Both the position numbers and the translations under genes were made by a program. The notes beneath the pieces were generated by a model that was not told where the DNA came from, ran no database searches, and saw only the letters and a program-made list of their open reading frames with translations. 64,000 nt of DNA, taken from assembly GCA_020055645.1 (NCBI GenBank), contig CM034546.1, positions 80,042,001 through 80,106,000 of the forward strand. Direction: 5' to 3'. The stretch is from Tomocerus qinae. Taxonomy: Eukaryota; Arthropoda; Collembola; Entomobryomorpha; Tomoceridae. Positions 33,239 through 45,527 of the stretch are shown here, piece by piece; the first letter of the stretch is position 1; the number at the start of each line of letters is the position of its first letter.

Positions 33239-33605
33239 ATTTCACTTTTCAATGACTTTGTCTTGAAAAGTGAAATAAATGAAATAAAATGAAATAAATA
33301 GGGATAAATGGCATTTATTTCACTCTTGAAGTGTAGTTAATGACTTTATTTCACCTTGGACAGGTGAAATAAATGACTTTATTTCACCTTGGACAGGTGA
33401 AATAAATGACTTTATTTCACCTTAGACGGGTGAAATAAATTACTTTATTTCACCTTAGACGGGTGAAATAAATGACTTTATTTCACCTTAGACGGGTCAA
33501 ATAAATGACTTTATTTCACTTTGTTGTATTTATTTCATTAATTTCACTTTTCAACAAAAGCTGAAATAAAATATTTTACGAAATAAAGTAATTTATTTCT
33601 CTAGT
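33239..33605. repeat. 33-bp tandem array of self-complementary units
   Basis: Each unit contains GTGAAATAAATGACTTTATT followed by TCAC, a perfect 10-bp stem around TGAC, joined by CTTGGACAG or CTTAGACGG. About seven copies, more diverged at the ends. Both strands could fold into a row of hairpins. Confidence 0.9.
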
Positions 33606-33609
33606 TCAC

Positions 33610-36474
33610 CAACTATTTCGTCTGTTTAAGCCGGAATTACGATTACTTATTATGACGGTTTTTAGCTCCAATGCGGATTCAAATCTCAGGTTTTTAGCCA
33701 CGCAAATCTTTTCTTTAATGATGTGATCTGGTTTTTAGTTTCTGTGCTTTCAGTTCCCTGATTAGTCTTTCCATAGAGTACTGATTTTTGTCCAGTTTTT
33801 GTCGTCGTTATCTACAGGAATAATCTGTCACTTGGTTTCGAAATACCTGTTTATTGGGGGTTGTTGTTTGCTTTGATTCCGTGATTTGTGTAGAAATTTT
33901 CAACTATTTACATCTTTGTCTTTTAAATGTTTCGGTTGCTAGTTTTTGATATGGACATAATGCAACTATTGGAGAATTGTATTTTGCGAAATTCAATAAT
34001 AATGAACTGTTAGTACTTTTAAATTTATAGATAGGATTAGTATTAGCACTTTTGAAATCGGGAAATGAATACCTAAAACGACCCAAACTATTGTGTTTCA
34101 TTGTTTGCAAAACAATTCATTATGTAATGAGTTGAGAAATTTTGTGATTTTTCAGTTTGTCAATAAAGATGTTACTTATCTTACTTATGTTAAATTCTGT
34201 AGAAGACTTTTTGCTTCCATATGTATTAAAGACTAACTCAATCTCTGTTCTGCGTAGCAATAAGGTGTACAAGATACAACCTACCAAATTGTACTAGAGA
34301 ATCAACTCTATTTACGTGATAGTTTCGTTAAATATTGTTTCAAAATTATTGCCACAATGTAAGAGGCAAGTCAAGAGTCAGATCTTGTGTCCGTAATCAT
34401 AATCGGACTAGCCTAGCCTTTCAAGGTAACTGAAGATACAGGTTTACCATTAGTACTACTGATTTGTGACATCGTCATTACGTTGAACCACTGTGTACAA
34501 TGTTTCTGGGAGTCGTTTTATATGCTTTATAAATTAGTGAAACCTCGAATAACAAGGAAATTTAACAAGGAACTCAATTATCTTCTGCTAATACACATTT
34601 GAGAATTCCGGTGGCTGGTTTCATTCAAAATTATTGAAAAAATTTCAGGCAGAATATGAACCTACAGATTATGATGTGAAAATTAAACTGAAGCGGTTAT
34701 TATTTTGTTGTGTTTAGAAGTGCCTATTTAAATAATATTTTTTGTTTCTTATTGTAGGGTCTGTCATTGTAAATGCTCGGGAAAGACAATTGGAATTACA
34801 GAAAAGTTTGCTTCATTCCAGACGTCCCCTAGGAAAAGTCAGTGATTATTGGAATAATACTTTTACTATTAGAATAGACGACTAATTGACGACAGATAAT
34901 TTGTTTAGAACAATTGGTTTATATTTCTATAATTCTAGCTATTCTTCTCTAAGCATTAACGGATTGTGTTCAAAAATTATAGTGTTGGTGAATGGACGGA
35001 CGGGCTCTGTGGTTCTGTAAGCTGTCTTACTAAGCCTAGCTAAAACTGAAAAACAACGTTTGTGACGCTGAAAACAAAAATCCGGAACTCAACGCTGACT
35101 ATATCTATGAACAACGTAGAACAAGTAGACTGAAATCAACAGTTATGAAAATAACAGGAGAATTTACGCAATTAAATTAAATTTTACTAATAGGTACTAA
35201 AAGTTGAAAACAAAAAATCAAAAGATATAAAAATTTCGTTATAAGGTACAAATAAAGTTTCAAAGCATTTCATGTATGTGACAAAAATGACCCAATGACC
35301 AAACCCTTTAGACTGACTGAACAAAAGCTGAGTATTTTTATAGTATAATTAAATAACAAGGACAGCTATGCTTAATGTTAAGCAATAAAATATACTCATT
35401 TTTGTGTATCCACTTTAATGTAGCAAGGTTGCAAATCCTTACTCAGCTGAATGTTTACAGTATTAAATATAAATAGCCGAGTATGGTACAATTTGGTAAT
35501 CACATCAGCGCTATAAAAGATTTGTTTTGAAAAAATGCTTAGCGCAGCAGATATAAAATATTAAATCCAAAACCAACCTCCACCTTTAGTTTAGATAAGA
35601 TAAATAAGATAAGACAAATTAGGTACTGAAACACTCTTTGTTTCAGTAACTAATTGATATTGAAATTATAATTAAATGTAAAAAATAGAATGGAAGATTA
35701 ATTGCGTTAAGCGGGCCGTGGCCCACCATGGAAATGTCATAATATAATTGATAGTGTGATGTGAGTGATTTAATGACATTTAAATTGTGTCTACGTATTT
35801 TTTTATGAAAAAATTTATATTTAGGATTAGGCTAAATTGTAGCACAGTCTAAATAAATTAATTTTTCCAAATAAAGGATATTTAATTGGTCTCCAATAAA
35901 ATTACTTTGTTTGGGGAGTGCAGTCGTGATAGCGGTCTCTGACGGAATTTGATTCCGGTGACCATACGTTTCAGTGTGCACTGCCAAACTAAAATTCTTA
36001 TTTCATATTCCCTCTCTGTCTCATTTTGTCTGAATTTTCATTACGTATTTATTTACTTAACTTACGCAATGATGCATTTGCATATGTATTTATTTTACAT
36101 TTTTACAAGTCATTTAAAGGAAAATAAATTTCTTTATATTGTTTGGAAACAGCATAGTTCTGCTAAATTTAGACAAGAATTGCAGCATTTTTTTCATGAA
36201 TGTTGTAAGGTCCATTTTATTAACTTTTTTAAACACATTTAAATATTACATTTAAAGATTAAATTCATATGACTTAAAGTCCAGGTAAATGGAAACGTAA
36301 ATGATTTCTCGACTATCATATTTGCCAGTAACTTTTTTTTGCAATTCTCTTAGGATCTGAGACCACACAGGTCCTACGGCCATACAATAAATTTTAAAAA
36401 AACTTCGCACTTTATTCTTCTGTAGTTATAGGCTTTGCAATGAATAAAAAATAATAATACACAAATATATTAAA
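33610..36474. other. Non-coding stretch
   Basis: No gene was recognised. Near 34975-35045 is a worn family A 3' end (GGACGGACGGGCT, CTGTAAGCTGTCTTACTAAG). Near 35914-35985 a tRNA-like segment with GATAGCGGTC and TTTGATTCCGG was weighed as a SINE head, but the boxes are poor. Confidence 0.35.
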
Positions 36475-36556
36475 TTATAGGAAACACAGTTGAAATTTTT
36501 GTGGCCCATTTTCTGCTTTGACTATCAAAATGAACTTAAATCGAAGGAGACAAAGT
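36475..36556 (+). mobile_element. Family A fragment
   Basis: Carries the GGCCCATTTTCTGCTTTGAC block and flanks of family A. It stops where the hairpin element begins, probably because that element inserted here. Confidence 0.55.
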
Positions 36557-36832
36557 ATATCGTCTGCCTAACATTACTAAGTAACAAGCCATTTTATCAT
36601 GACTGCTACAAAGTAACAAACCATTTTATCATGGCTGAGACAAAGTAACAAACCATTTTATCATGGCTGCGACAATGTAACAAACCTAAGTCCTGATACA
36701 TTGGTTTGTTACATTGTCGCGGTCATGATAAAATGGTTTGTTACTTTGTCTCAGCCATGATAAAATGGTTTGTTACTTTGTAACAGTCATGATGAAATGG
36801 CTTGTTACTTAGTAATGTTAGGCAGACGATAT
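36557..36832. mobile_element. Near-perfect 276-bp hairpin element
   Basis: The left arm 36557-36686 is the reverse complement of 36703-36832 with very few mismatches; a 16-base loop separates them. Each arm holds three tandem copies of a unit with AAGTAACAAACCATTTTATC then ATGGCTG. If transcribed it would form a 130-bp double-stranded stem. Confidence 0.9.
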
Positions 36833-36994
36833 GGCAGTTACTGTAGAAGTTTAGACAGTATTGGTGACTGTAATGCATAATGCATATAAAACTGCAATAA
36901 AGGACTCTTTATTTAGCTTTAGGCGCAACTTAGTTAGAGATAAGAAATCTAGCCTTGATAATAAAGATAAAGAAATTGGTAAACGGCCAGTGAT

Positions 36995-37342
36995 AGGTCC
37001 TTTTTTTCTAGACCCGAAAGTCAAAGTTAAACGAAGCCAAAAGTTGGGGGACATAACATACAGTTTCCACTCAAAAAGGAATGGGATTCCGGGTTACCTG
37101 CTGCGGATAACCATATACGCTACCTGCTTAATAAATACCGGGCAACAGTTGTTAAAAGGATTGAAAATTCGATTTTTTTCATGTCTGTTGCCCGCTTTAA
37201 ATTATACAGATGACGTATATGGTTACCCGCATGCTGCTTGTAATATGAAGTCCTATTCCTTAAAGACTGGGAAATGTATGTCATGTCCCCCAACTTTCGG
37301 CTACGTTTAACTTTGACTTTCGGGTCTAGAAAAAAAGGACCT
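36995..37342. mobile_element. 348-bp element with long inverted repeats
   Basis: Outer arms of about 70 bp begin AGGTCCTTTTTTTCTAGACC and continue through CGAAAGTCAAAGTTAAACG to GTTGGGGGACAT. Inner inverted pieces (GGTAACC/GGTTACC, GGGCAACAG) make most of the element palindromic. The open frames across it are products of the palindrome. Confidence 0.8.
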
Positions 37343-37618
37343 TTCACCTGCTATTTTTATGTGGTCTTCCTAAATTCATTTATAAAAACAATATCGATGA
37401 AGTGTATGAGGAAATTGACTTGAAAACAATTGAAAACAGTTTTGCACTAACAGAAATAAACACATTTCAGTCCTTTTCCTGGTACAAAAGTGTAAAGAAT
37501 AAAACAAAAATAGATTGTGATTTGACAGGGTAATCAAACTGCAAAAATCCTTATTCCCTCCTTCAATTTGACTATTATGTGTCTATTATTACTATAACTA
37601 TTTTGATTATTCGTATGT

Positions 37619-37832
37619 GTACGTAGAGTAGCTTTGGATAACCTGTCTTTGTTGGGCTAGTAGACTTCCGATTTCCGATAACAGTCCCACAACAATGACT
37701 CGTAAATGACAGCCTTTGGCTTCTCGGGTATTAATTAACAACAATACCAGTGTTGAGGGAGTTGGCAATAGGCCCGTAATTGAAGCCTGCGCCCAGTACT
37801 ATCACTTTGTAGTGAGGCAGTACACCCCATAT
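37619..37832 (+). repeat. About 210-bp dispersed repeat, copy 1
   Basis: Matches 45892-46094 over its whole length (GTACGTAGAGTAGCTTTGG to GGCAGTACACCCCAT) with few differences. It directly precedes LINE sequence here but not at the other copy. No coding motif was recognised. Confidence 0.85.
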
Positions 37833-37854
37833 AACATACAAAGGTCTAAACGGG

Positions 37855-39330
37855 TTTTCTGACACCTTTGCGTCACTTGACCTTCGTAAGGCCTTCGACA
37901 CCATGGTGAGAGACTTCCTTATCTAAAAACTTAAATGGTGTGTATATGTGATGACTTATGTACAGGTGTCAAAATGTGAAAGGTAAAACAGGAGCAAAAT
38001 CAAGAGCAGAATTAATATTCCACCTTTGATTTGAGACTACACAACGCAGTGTCTTAGGTCTTCATTATTTTTTAATATTAACGACCTTCCTTATGTGTTA
38101 CAAATCTGTATTTCGCAGATGATTTAAACTTAACATTAGTGGAAATCTAAAAAATGTAAAAAGGAATAAAAAAGGTAGAAAGGGATGTAACACATGGGAT
38201 GACGAGAAATGTAATGTTTGATGATATGTACAGAATATATTACATTCAGTATGTTCAATATATTTCATCTATTGGTCATCAGGGTTACCAGGTATACTTA
38301 AATGGCAAGTATAATACTTAAATTAGACCCTATACTTAAAATACTTGCAAGTATTTTAAAATACTTAGATTATACTTAAATATACTTAAATGAACTAAAA
38401 TCGGTAAAAATGGAATAATTTCATCCTTAAGTATTAGAACACAATTTGTTTGCGTTCAAATAAGTTAAAATGTCGATATTTTCTCGCGCTTCGCGCGAAT
38501 TTCAATATTCTTTGTTCATCGATCCGGTTTAGTTGTCGAAAATCTCTGTCAATTTCGATGGAAATCCACTAATCCTTAATCAGTGGAGGATAAAAGCAAA
38601 CTTAAAAGCTAAATTACACAAAATTCGTCAAATCATTATTGATAAATTTGAAGTTGAGTTTCAAATTTTTCTCGCGCTTCGCGCGAATTTGTACATTTTT
38701 ATGATATTCTCACGTATCTCTGTATAAATATGCGCGAATATTAATTCCAAACTACATTATTTACGTTATTTTTGTTTCATTTTTTTCAAAAAACCGTAAA
38801 TTTGTTAGCTGTGCACTTATGATAGCGCCAAATGCGCTTGTATGACATTTAAAAGAATTTACTAAGACGCGCCCGAAGGGCGCTAGTTGGTAAATGGCTT
38901 TTGTTGGTCAGGATACTTAAATTGACTGAATAAAATCTGGTAACCCTGTTGGTCATTGGAAGTCTCAACAATGTTAATAACATTGATAAATTAAAAACAT
39001 TAGGTTATATACAGTTGGAAAGAGCAAATAAATAAAATTTCTCAAACATGTCATCCTATTTTAGAAAACATACATACTATTAGGCGTCACTTAACCAGAG
39101 ACAATCATATATTACTTTGCAATGCATGGGTACTTTCACATACGCATTATTTTAGCATAATAGAGGGCACTGCTCGCAAATCCAATCTAAAAAATATTGA
39201 AAAAGTAATTCGTAAAGCTGTGAGATTTGTCCTGGGTAAGCGTATTACATTACATGGCGTGAAGTCAGAAATAACACGATTAGTTATTCCCTCGAAATAT
39301 ACATAACAAAGCTGTCTTATGTGTGCACCA
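37855..39330 (+). pseudogene. Non-LTR retrotransposon (LINE) reverse transcriptase relic
   Basis: Broken-frame pieces are recognisable: DLRKAFDTM (RT motif with the first Asp) near 37875-37905, FADDLNLTLVEI (the catalytic A/DD box) near 38112-38150, and beyond an inserted MITE the RT C-terminal region (HTIRRHLTRDNHILLCNAW, then KSNLKNIEKVIRKAVRFVLG, 39070-39240). Stops and frameshifts throughout. Confidence 0.7.
38280..38948. mobile_element. 669-bp hAT-type MITE with exact 8-bp target duplication, inserted in the LINE relic
   Basis: The tips are perfect inverted repeats, CAGGGTTACCAG and CTGGTAACCCTG, and TTGGTCAT flanks both (38272-38279 and 38949-38956). Inside, ATACTTAAAT words cluster near the left end and CTCGCGCTTCGCGCGAATTT occurs twice (about 38482 and 38670). 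No coding. Confidence 0.92.
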
Positions 39331-39399
39331 GTGATGGGCGTGAGCTCATCTGGAATCCTCCGCTGGTGCTCTGAACTGAACTGAGAGGACTATGAAGTG

Positions 39400-39860
39400 G
39401 GAAAGACTCGTCACAATTTTTATATTAATAAAAACGTCCTCCCTTAAGTCCTCCTAGTCACATGACTGTAAAATAAGTCCTCCCAGTCACATGAATGTGA
39501 AATAAGCCCTTCCATAAGTCCTCCTAGTCCCATGACTGTAAAATAAGTCTTCCCACAAGTCCTCTTAGTCAAATGACTGTAAAATAAGTCTTCCCATAAG
39601 TCCTCCTAGTCACATGATTGTAAAATAATTCCTCCCAAAAGCCTCCGAAAATTAAAATAGGTATTAAGTCCTACGAAAATTTAGGAGTCCTCCCCGATTC
39701 AAACACATGAGAGATAAAACCTTCCATTGAAAAGTCCTCCAAATCACGTGACTGATTACTAATAAGTCCTCTCGAAGTCCTCCGAAGCTCAATCGGACAA
39801 AATAAAGTTCTCAGTCAGGTGACCCTTAATAAACTCCTCCCAAAATCTACATTCTTGGGA
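39400..39860 (+). repeat. Degenerate tandem array, AAGTCCTCC type
   Basis: Roughly 30-bp units built on AAGTCCTCCTAGTCACATGA then CTGTAAAAT, about a dozen diverged copies. Non-coding. Confidence 0.8.
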
Positions 39861-40914
39861 GTCTTCTTCTCGCTTCCTACCTAACCTCTCTGTTACTATC
39901 TCTCTTAATTATATTATCACCGAACAATCCTAACCCACATCATCTCATTCCATTTAATAACCACATACTCTGTAAGTTTGTATTTGTTTGAAATAAAAGT
40001 ACATTTCAATTGGTCCGTAATTCCCAAATCCAAATCTTTGTTCAATAGTGTATTTAATAAATTCATAGTAAAAACCTTTTGAGGTTCTACCTCCAACAAA
40101 TCAAAAATAGTAGATGTTATATTTTTGATTATTTTATGAGCTCTTTCTTTTGATTCCTGCACAATTTTTTCTTCGAAAATTAATTTTTTAAAACGTTATT
40201 TAAATTCGAATTTCAAATTGTTATTAAAACCTTCTCTACACTATAAAGGGACATAATTTTTTAAAAAGGTTTCATCCAAATCGGTGTATTGGTTCTCTTG
40301 CTAGAAATTATTCGGGTTTTGCTCTTTGCGGCCCTCTACCCCTGGCGGGGAAAAATAATTTTTTCCCTGAAAGTTGTTTTTTCCTTTCCTTATGAGCTAC
40401 CAAAATATATATTCCTTTTTTACCCACTGTGCCACAAATTCTTCCAAAAGAAAAAATTTTCCGGTTACGGTTGAAATTATTAATTCGCGACCCTTTTCAT
40501 ATAATAACCGCAGTCAAAATCGTTCATGATTGGTGGATGCCTTTTTAAAACTGACCAATCAGAACACAGAATTCGATGGCAAAATTCTATATGACTTTTA
40601 TAAATCATTCCCAGGGGAAATATTTATTTCAACACTTAAATTTGGACTACAGACGTGTGATAGGAAAATACGGACTAACACTTTTAGTAATGTGATTCGA
40701 ACGTAATGACAGTCTTTCCCCTTTAGGTGACGACAATAGACTGTTTTGCCAACTTTCTGCAGCCTGTTTGATCTGAGTATAGTGACTTGTGAACGTAAAA
40801 ACTGGCTGCAGAAAGTGAGGAGAAATAGTTTTCACACGCTTCTGTCATGTAAAATTACTTAAAATTTGACCATATATAGGAAGACATTTATAATGGCCAG
40901 ATGCATTATATATT
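39861..40914. other. Non-coding stretch with dispersed-repeat fragments
   Basis: A segment near 40240-40290 (GGGACATAATTTT, GGTTTCATCCAAATCGG) matches the inverted arms of the element at the window's right end. A segment at about 40710-40820 with TTTCTGCAGCC and its inverse GGCTGCAGAAAG also occurs at 52688-52745. No gene. Confidence 0.45.
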
Positions 40915-43740
40915 CTTGTCTCAACAAGAAATTACAAGCAACACGGAAAGGAACACATTATTTACAGATTGCTAAAAGATAAAACTACAAGAAAAATGTG
41001 GATTAAAATCTATAAAATTGTTAACACAGATCCCAGGTACCTGTCCAATGCCAAGGTTTGCTCCGAGCATTTCCTCCTAAATGACTTTAAGGCATGGGAA
41101 ATCAATTAGCTTAAAAAAGGACTCAGTACCACCTCAAAATGTTCCAAGTTAGTAAAGGTTAAGAAAGTTAGTTTCTATGTTTAAATCATCATGTATTAAA
41201 TTTGAATTCTTAAATGGCAAAGAGTAAGGAAATAAGGAATTGGGAAATTGCTGGACAAAGTAAGAGTATTAAAAGCAACAGTGACAAGATTAAAGAAAGA
41301 AAACTGCACGTAGAAACTGAAATTTCAAGAAACTGAATGCACTCTTTCAAAAGTATTCACGCCCATCCAAGTGAAAATGCTGAAAGATGATGACAAGGAA
41401 GTAAACTGGTCAGCTTTAGAGATTTTGAAGTGCATGCTCATGAAAATTATGTCCCCATAGGGGTACGACCAGAATGGAAACTACCAATTCCTTGCTAACG
41501 AACTATCGAAAGGTAGTTTTATGTATGAATAAATTATTCTAATATTCACTGACTAAAATAGCAATTACACGAAAGAATGTTTTATTCGTAGATGGATATC
41601 AGATATTGAGTTTACCCCCGGAATTTTGAAGACAATTTTGAAAATACTTGGTCAAAAGTATGATAATGCTACCTACAAAGATCGAAGTTGTATGTTAGGA
41701 TTTGATGAGATGTCGTTGACAGTAACAGCTATATTTGCTATGATCCCAAACTTGACCAAATAATTGGGCCTTACAAAAAAGTGTTGGTCATAGATTTTAG
41801 AGCGTTCCATGACGAATGGAAGTATCCCGTATACTATTCTTTTGACACCACACTAACCAGCGAAATATTAATGATTTCATTACTGCAAATCAACAATCTG
41901 GATTAAATGTTATGGGTTAGAATATTTAATTTGTACTACTACTTATTATTGAACAATACTAAACCATTTATTTCATTAAACTATTATATATATTCCAATT
42001 ATTTCACAAGATTAAAATTTTTTTAGGAGTGGTCAATGATCTAGCTTCAACCAACCTTGGACTATGGTCCAACTACGGCAAAATTACAGAGGAGACCCCC
42101 ATTTTTGAAAATGCTGTAACAAGACATCCAATATGGATTATATGATTGGAAAAATTTCCATTGATGTTGATGGGGTCCAAATAAACAGTAGTGATAAGTT
42201 GGTAACACTAGGAATGACATTTGATCAAACCCTTTGCTGGATCCTTCACATAAGCAAAGTTTGTAAAAACTGCAGTCATGTCCTAAGTACACTTTATACT
42301 ACGACCTATTTTACCAAGAGAATATTTAACCCTATTGTGTGATGCATATCTACATTCTTGGTTAAATTATATGGTAAAGATCTGGGGAATAGCATTGGGG
42401 ATCTTATTACAATTGAAAATGTCATTAGAAGTGCAGGTTGGTTATTACTAAATAAAGGAAGATGTGAGAGTGTAAAGCTTAATATTACTGAAAATCTTGA
42501 ATGGTTATTCCCAGATAATCGCTATTAGTATAGTGTATTTATAAACGATATATTGAATGACGATTGCCCAGAGTACTTTATCCACTACTTGAAGAGTAAA
42601 TCAAGTATACATAAATATAACATAAGAAATAAAGACGACGTGCATGGTAACATATCACATAAAAAAAGTAATGAAAAAGATTACTCTCCAATGTCGCTCA
42701 TTCAATATGGAACACCGGACTATGTTAAAGATAGTAAAAGCAAAAATATATTTAAATATGAAATAAAACTGTATCTACTAAGATCTCAACTAAGTCAAGC
42801 AATTCTAAGCAACGAATCTAAAAAATTCAAAGGCATGCGATTTGTCTTGTGTTGATGATGTGGTAAATGAATATCATAACTAGTCACCTTTGCAGCATGC
42901 AAGACTATAGTAATCCTACTTATGTTTATCTTCAACAGTAAAAATATAACTTAAGTATATAAAATACCTACTTACAATATTGATGATGTAAACTTGAATT
43001 ACTGTATTCACACTAACAGATCTATTTAACGAGAAGTATGAATAAATACAATACAATACGATTTGAAAAACTCATAGGACTATCAAAAGACATGTAAATC
43101 ATTTTTTACATTTCTATCAATATCTACTAAAGTTCTACTCCGATTTTATAAGGGTGCCAATTAATTTGTATGATGATTTACATGACTTTTGTATGAGTGA
43201 TTTTTTGACATTATTCCTATTTTCCCATTATATAATGCAATACATGGTTAAAATCAGAAACGTATTCCCTTCAAGTTGGATAAAAAAAGAAATGCATATT
43301 TTTAGCCTACTAATGGATATCCCCAGATTTTTCGCAACTTCTGAAATTATTCAAAAAAACACTTTTGATCACGGTTTTAAGCTCAAAAATGGTCAAACTG
43401 TTATCAGACTTTCAAGATTAAGTTAACGCAACTTCATCAGAAATAAACACTTGTAGAAAACTGACGCAAGGTCACTTAGATGTTGTTGGGCAAAAACATT
43501 TCAAACTTTATCTGGATCTGTTGGAGACAATTTCGAAAACATTCTCGGAAGACTTGAAATAGCGAAATTCGTTAAATTAGTAAATGAGGCTTCTGACATT
43601 AAATAGTCGTATTTCAAATCATGAAAACCCAAAGAAATCGTCATATGGAGTTTATTTGAGTGAGCAATTTGCTGATGAAATTCGAGAAATGGGAGCTTTC
43701 GACAAGAATTTAAAAAGAGGTAACAATTAACTTGTCTGGC
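40915..43740 (+). pseudogene. Second P-like THAP transposase, decayed and interrupted by a LINE
   Basis: Order of remnants: the end of a THAP finger (KVCSEHFLLNDFK, about 41055-41095), the RNase-H-like catalytic region (FDEMSLTVTAIF, then IIGPYKKVLVIDFRAFHDEW and YYSFDTTLTSEIL, about 41700-41910), and after an intron-like acceptor GVVNDLASTNLGLWSNYGK (about 42026-42085). A LINE piece is then inserted. The transposase resumes with FDHGFKLKNGQTV (about 43366-43405) and ISNHENPKKSSYGVYL (about 43610-43665). Many stops and frameshifts. A C-terminal block at 44960-45527 is probably the same gene after a further interruption. Confidence 0.7.
42133..43055 (+). pseudogene. LINE 3' fragment inserted in the P-like pseudogene
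   Basis: Encodes, with breaks, the post-RT region of a non-LTR element: INSSDKLVTLGMTFDQTLCW (42192-42251), then NDILNDDCPEYFIHYLKSK, HKYNIRNKDDVHGN and a GTPDYVKDSKS..FKYEIKLYLL tail (to 42855). It ends in a short tandem tail, AATACAATACAATAC (about 43036-43055), the kind of simple-repeat 3' end many LINEs carry. Probably 5'-truncated on insertion. Confidence 0.7.
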
Positions 43741-43753
43741 ATACACATGACCA

Positions 43754-44110
43754 GGGCCGCAGCCAGAAAAAAATTTCGGGAGGGGCCCGATAAATAATAA
43801 TTGAAAATGAATATTATATTCGCGCTGAATATAGTATTACTATATTGAATACTAAATTTTGGGTTTTAAGGCAAAAATTCCTTTCTTTTCTTCGATTTGT
43901 CGACGCAACTCGCACTTATACAAAAATGCCATTTTTTGTGCGAGTTTGTCGACGCAAGTCGCAGTTATACGAAAAGGTCGTTTTTTTGCAAGTTTGTCGA
44001 AGCAAATGGCTTTTATAATTTTTAAGACTGCTGATTTAAAAATAAATTTTAATTGTTTAATTTTCGAGTGTTTTGTGTTTTATTTATTTGTGTGCTACTT
44101 TACAATGTTT
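43754..44110. other. MITE end and a two-unit tandem repeat
   Basis: Begins with CAGGGCCGCAGCCAG, the same tip as the hAT-type MITE at 24537-24706; its other end was not found. At 43895-44010 a unit of about 52 bp starting TTTGTCGACGCAA is repeated two and a bit times. Confidence 0.5.
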
Positions 44111-44939
44111 AATTCATGCTCTTCAACCATCTCCTAGTCCTTAGTCAGTACTCAATACATTGCGCCATTATGTCCGCTAGTCCACTTGATTAGACACAGT
44201 GTGCACTCTTTCACTAGGTACGCATATACCTCGGTGAGCCGAGTCGGGCGAGAGCTTTCATTGTGTTGTTATCTTTTAATCCTATTGTTCTCGAGGTCTA
44301 TTCAGAAAACTAAAATGAATATCCTAATAGAAACTGCATATAACCATGCAGAAGGTGTGGACAGTTAGTTATATATGTGGGTAAAGTGAAGTCAATGCTC
44401 TGAGCTCCGAAGTTATTACTAAATTAGCTTGTTATCAGTAATTTCCAATCTGCATATTTCCTCTCATCTGCATTTGTGTTTTATTTCGTTTGAATTGCAT
44501 CTGAATGAATATAAGTAACATGGCTGGGTCAAGTGAATTTCTAAGCTTAGAATACAAAACGGACATTGACAGTGACATTGATAAAAGTGACTTTGCAAAT
44601 AAATAAAATGAAAAAAATGAGGCTATGGTACAACATTCATAGACGAAAATTGACATCGAAAAGAATTACGATTCTGGAAGTTCAAACAAACATTTAAATA
44701 CAAAATTTCAGTACAGAATATTATGATTGTGTGAAAGGTGGTAGGAGTTGCCCAGCCGGACTGAAATTTGTTACTATTTCAGGAGTTAGCACAAAGTACT
44801 ATTTAAAGGATCCTCCACATGTTACATCGATGTTACATATTATGTTAAATTAACTCACCATGCGTATTCAACATTGCCATACAAAGTCATAAACCACCAT
44901 ACAAAGTAACAATATCTATTTTTAGCTCTCCCATACAAA
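44111..44939. other. Non-coding stretch
   Basis: Separates the two halves of the P-like pseudogene. No gene or clear repeat was recognised, so it may be an unrecognised insertion or intron remnant. Confidence 0.3.
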
Positions 44940-44959
44940 AGTCATGTGTGCGCCACACA

Positions 44960-45527
44960 AATTCCTATTTTCCCTTTAAAAAAGTGGAATCAAGAAAACC
45001 CTAATGCCGCTTCAAAAAGAACTACTAATAAATATTGCGTCCCTATTTGGTCTCTACCGACAGATGAATACAGCTTCATTTACAATTACATTCTAAGTGC
45101 GAGACTTAATCAAGATTTTATTAAAAATCTTTTTAGCTCGTAAGGGATCTTTGGAGTTTTCAATCAACACCCATCCCCTATGGATTTCACTTTTCGCCTA
45201 AAAAGTGTAACGTTAATCAAACTACTCAAACTTTCAAAGCATACTTCTGTTACATTTGAAGAAAGTGACACCCAAACAGTACAAGGAGAAATTTTAAACC
45301 TTCTAAGGGAGTCTTCAATGAATGAAATATCTGTCGAAGAATCCAAGCCATCCGTAGCTGCAGAAGCAGCAGCTTTCGAAAATATATTGGAATTTCACGA
45401 TGAAATTGAGAATATGTCGGAAGAAAACTGGGAATCCTTCTGCTCATCCCTTACTGTTTACGAAGAGAGTAAGTTTGGAGGTCAGCAATGCATTTGCGGA
45501 TTCATCGTTGCAAAATTGAAAAAATAA
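44960..45527 (+). pseudogene. P-like transposase C-terminal block
   Basis: Reads MPLQKELLINIASLFGLYR, then after a frameshift YILSARLNQDFIKNLFSS, an in-frame TAA at 45140, GIFGVFNQHPSPMDFTFRLK and finally FCSSLTVYEESKFGGQQCICGFIVAKLKK near the end. The LNQD..KNLFS, HPSP and GFIVAKL-type phrases are those of P-element/THAP9 C-termini. Dead because of the stop and frameshift. Confidence 0.75.

Noticed and set aside
35914..35985. A possible tRNA or tRNA-derived SINE.
   Set aside because: A-box and B-box matches are poor and no cloverleaf can be drawn; a second copy was not found.
36861..37347. Frames of 149 and 75 codons.
   Set aside because: Both strands read through the same palindrome (36995-37342), giving look-alike peptides; no protein family is suggested.
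43754..44700. A complete hAT MITE beginning with CAGGGCCGCAGCCAG.
   Set aside because: Only one end was found; no inverted partner or 8-bp duplication could be located.
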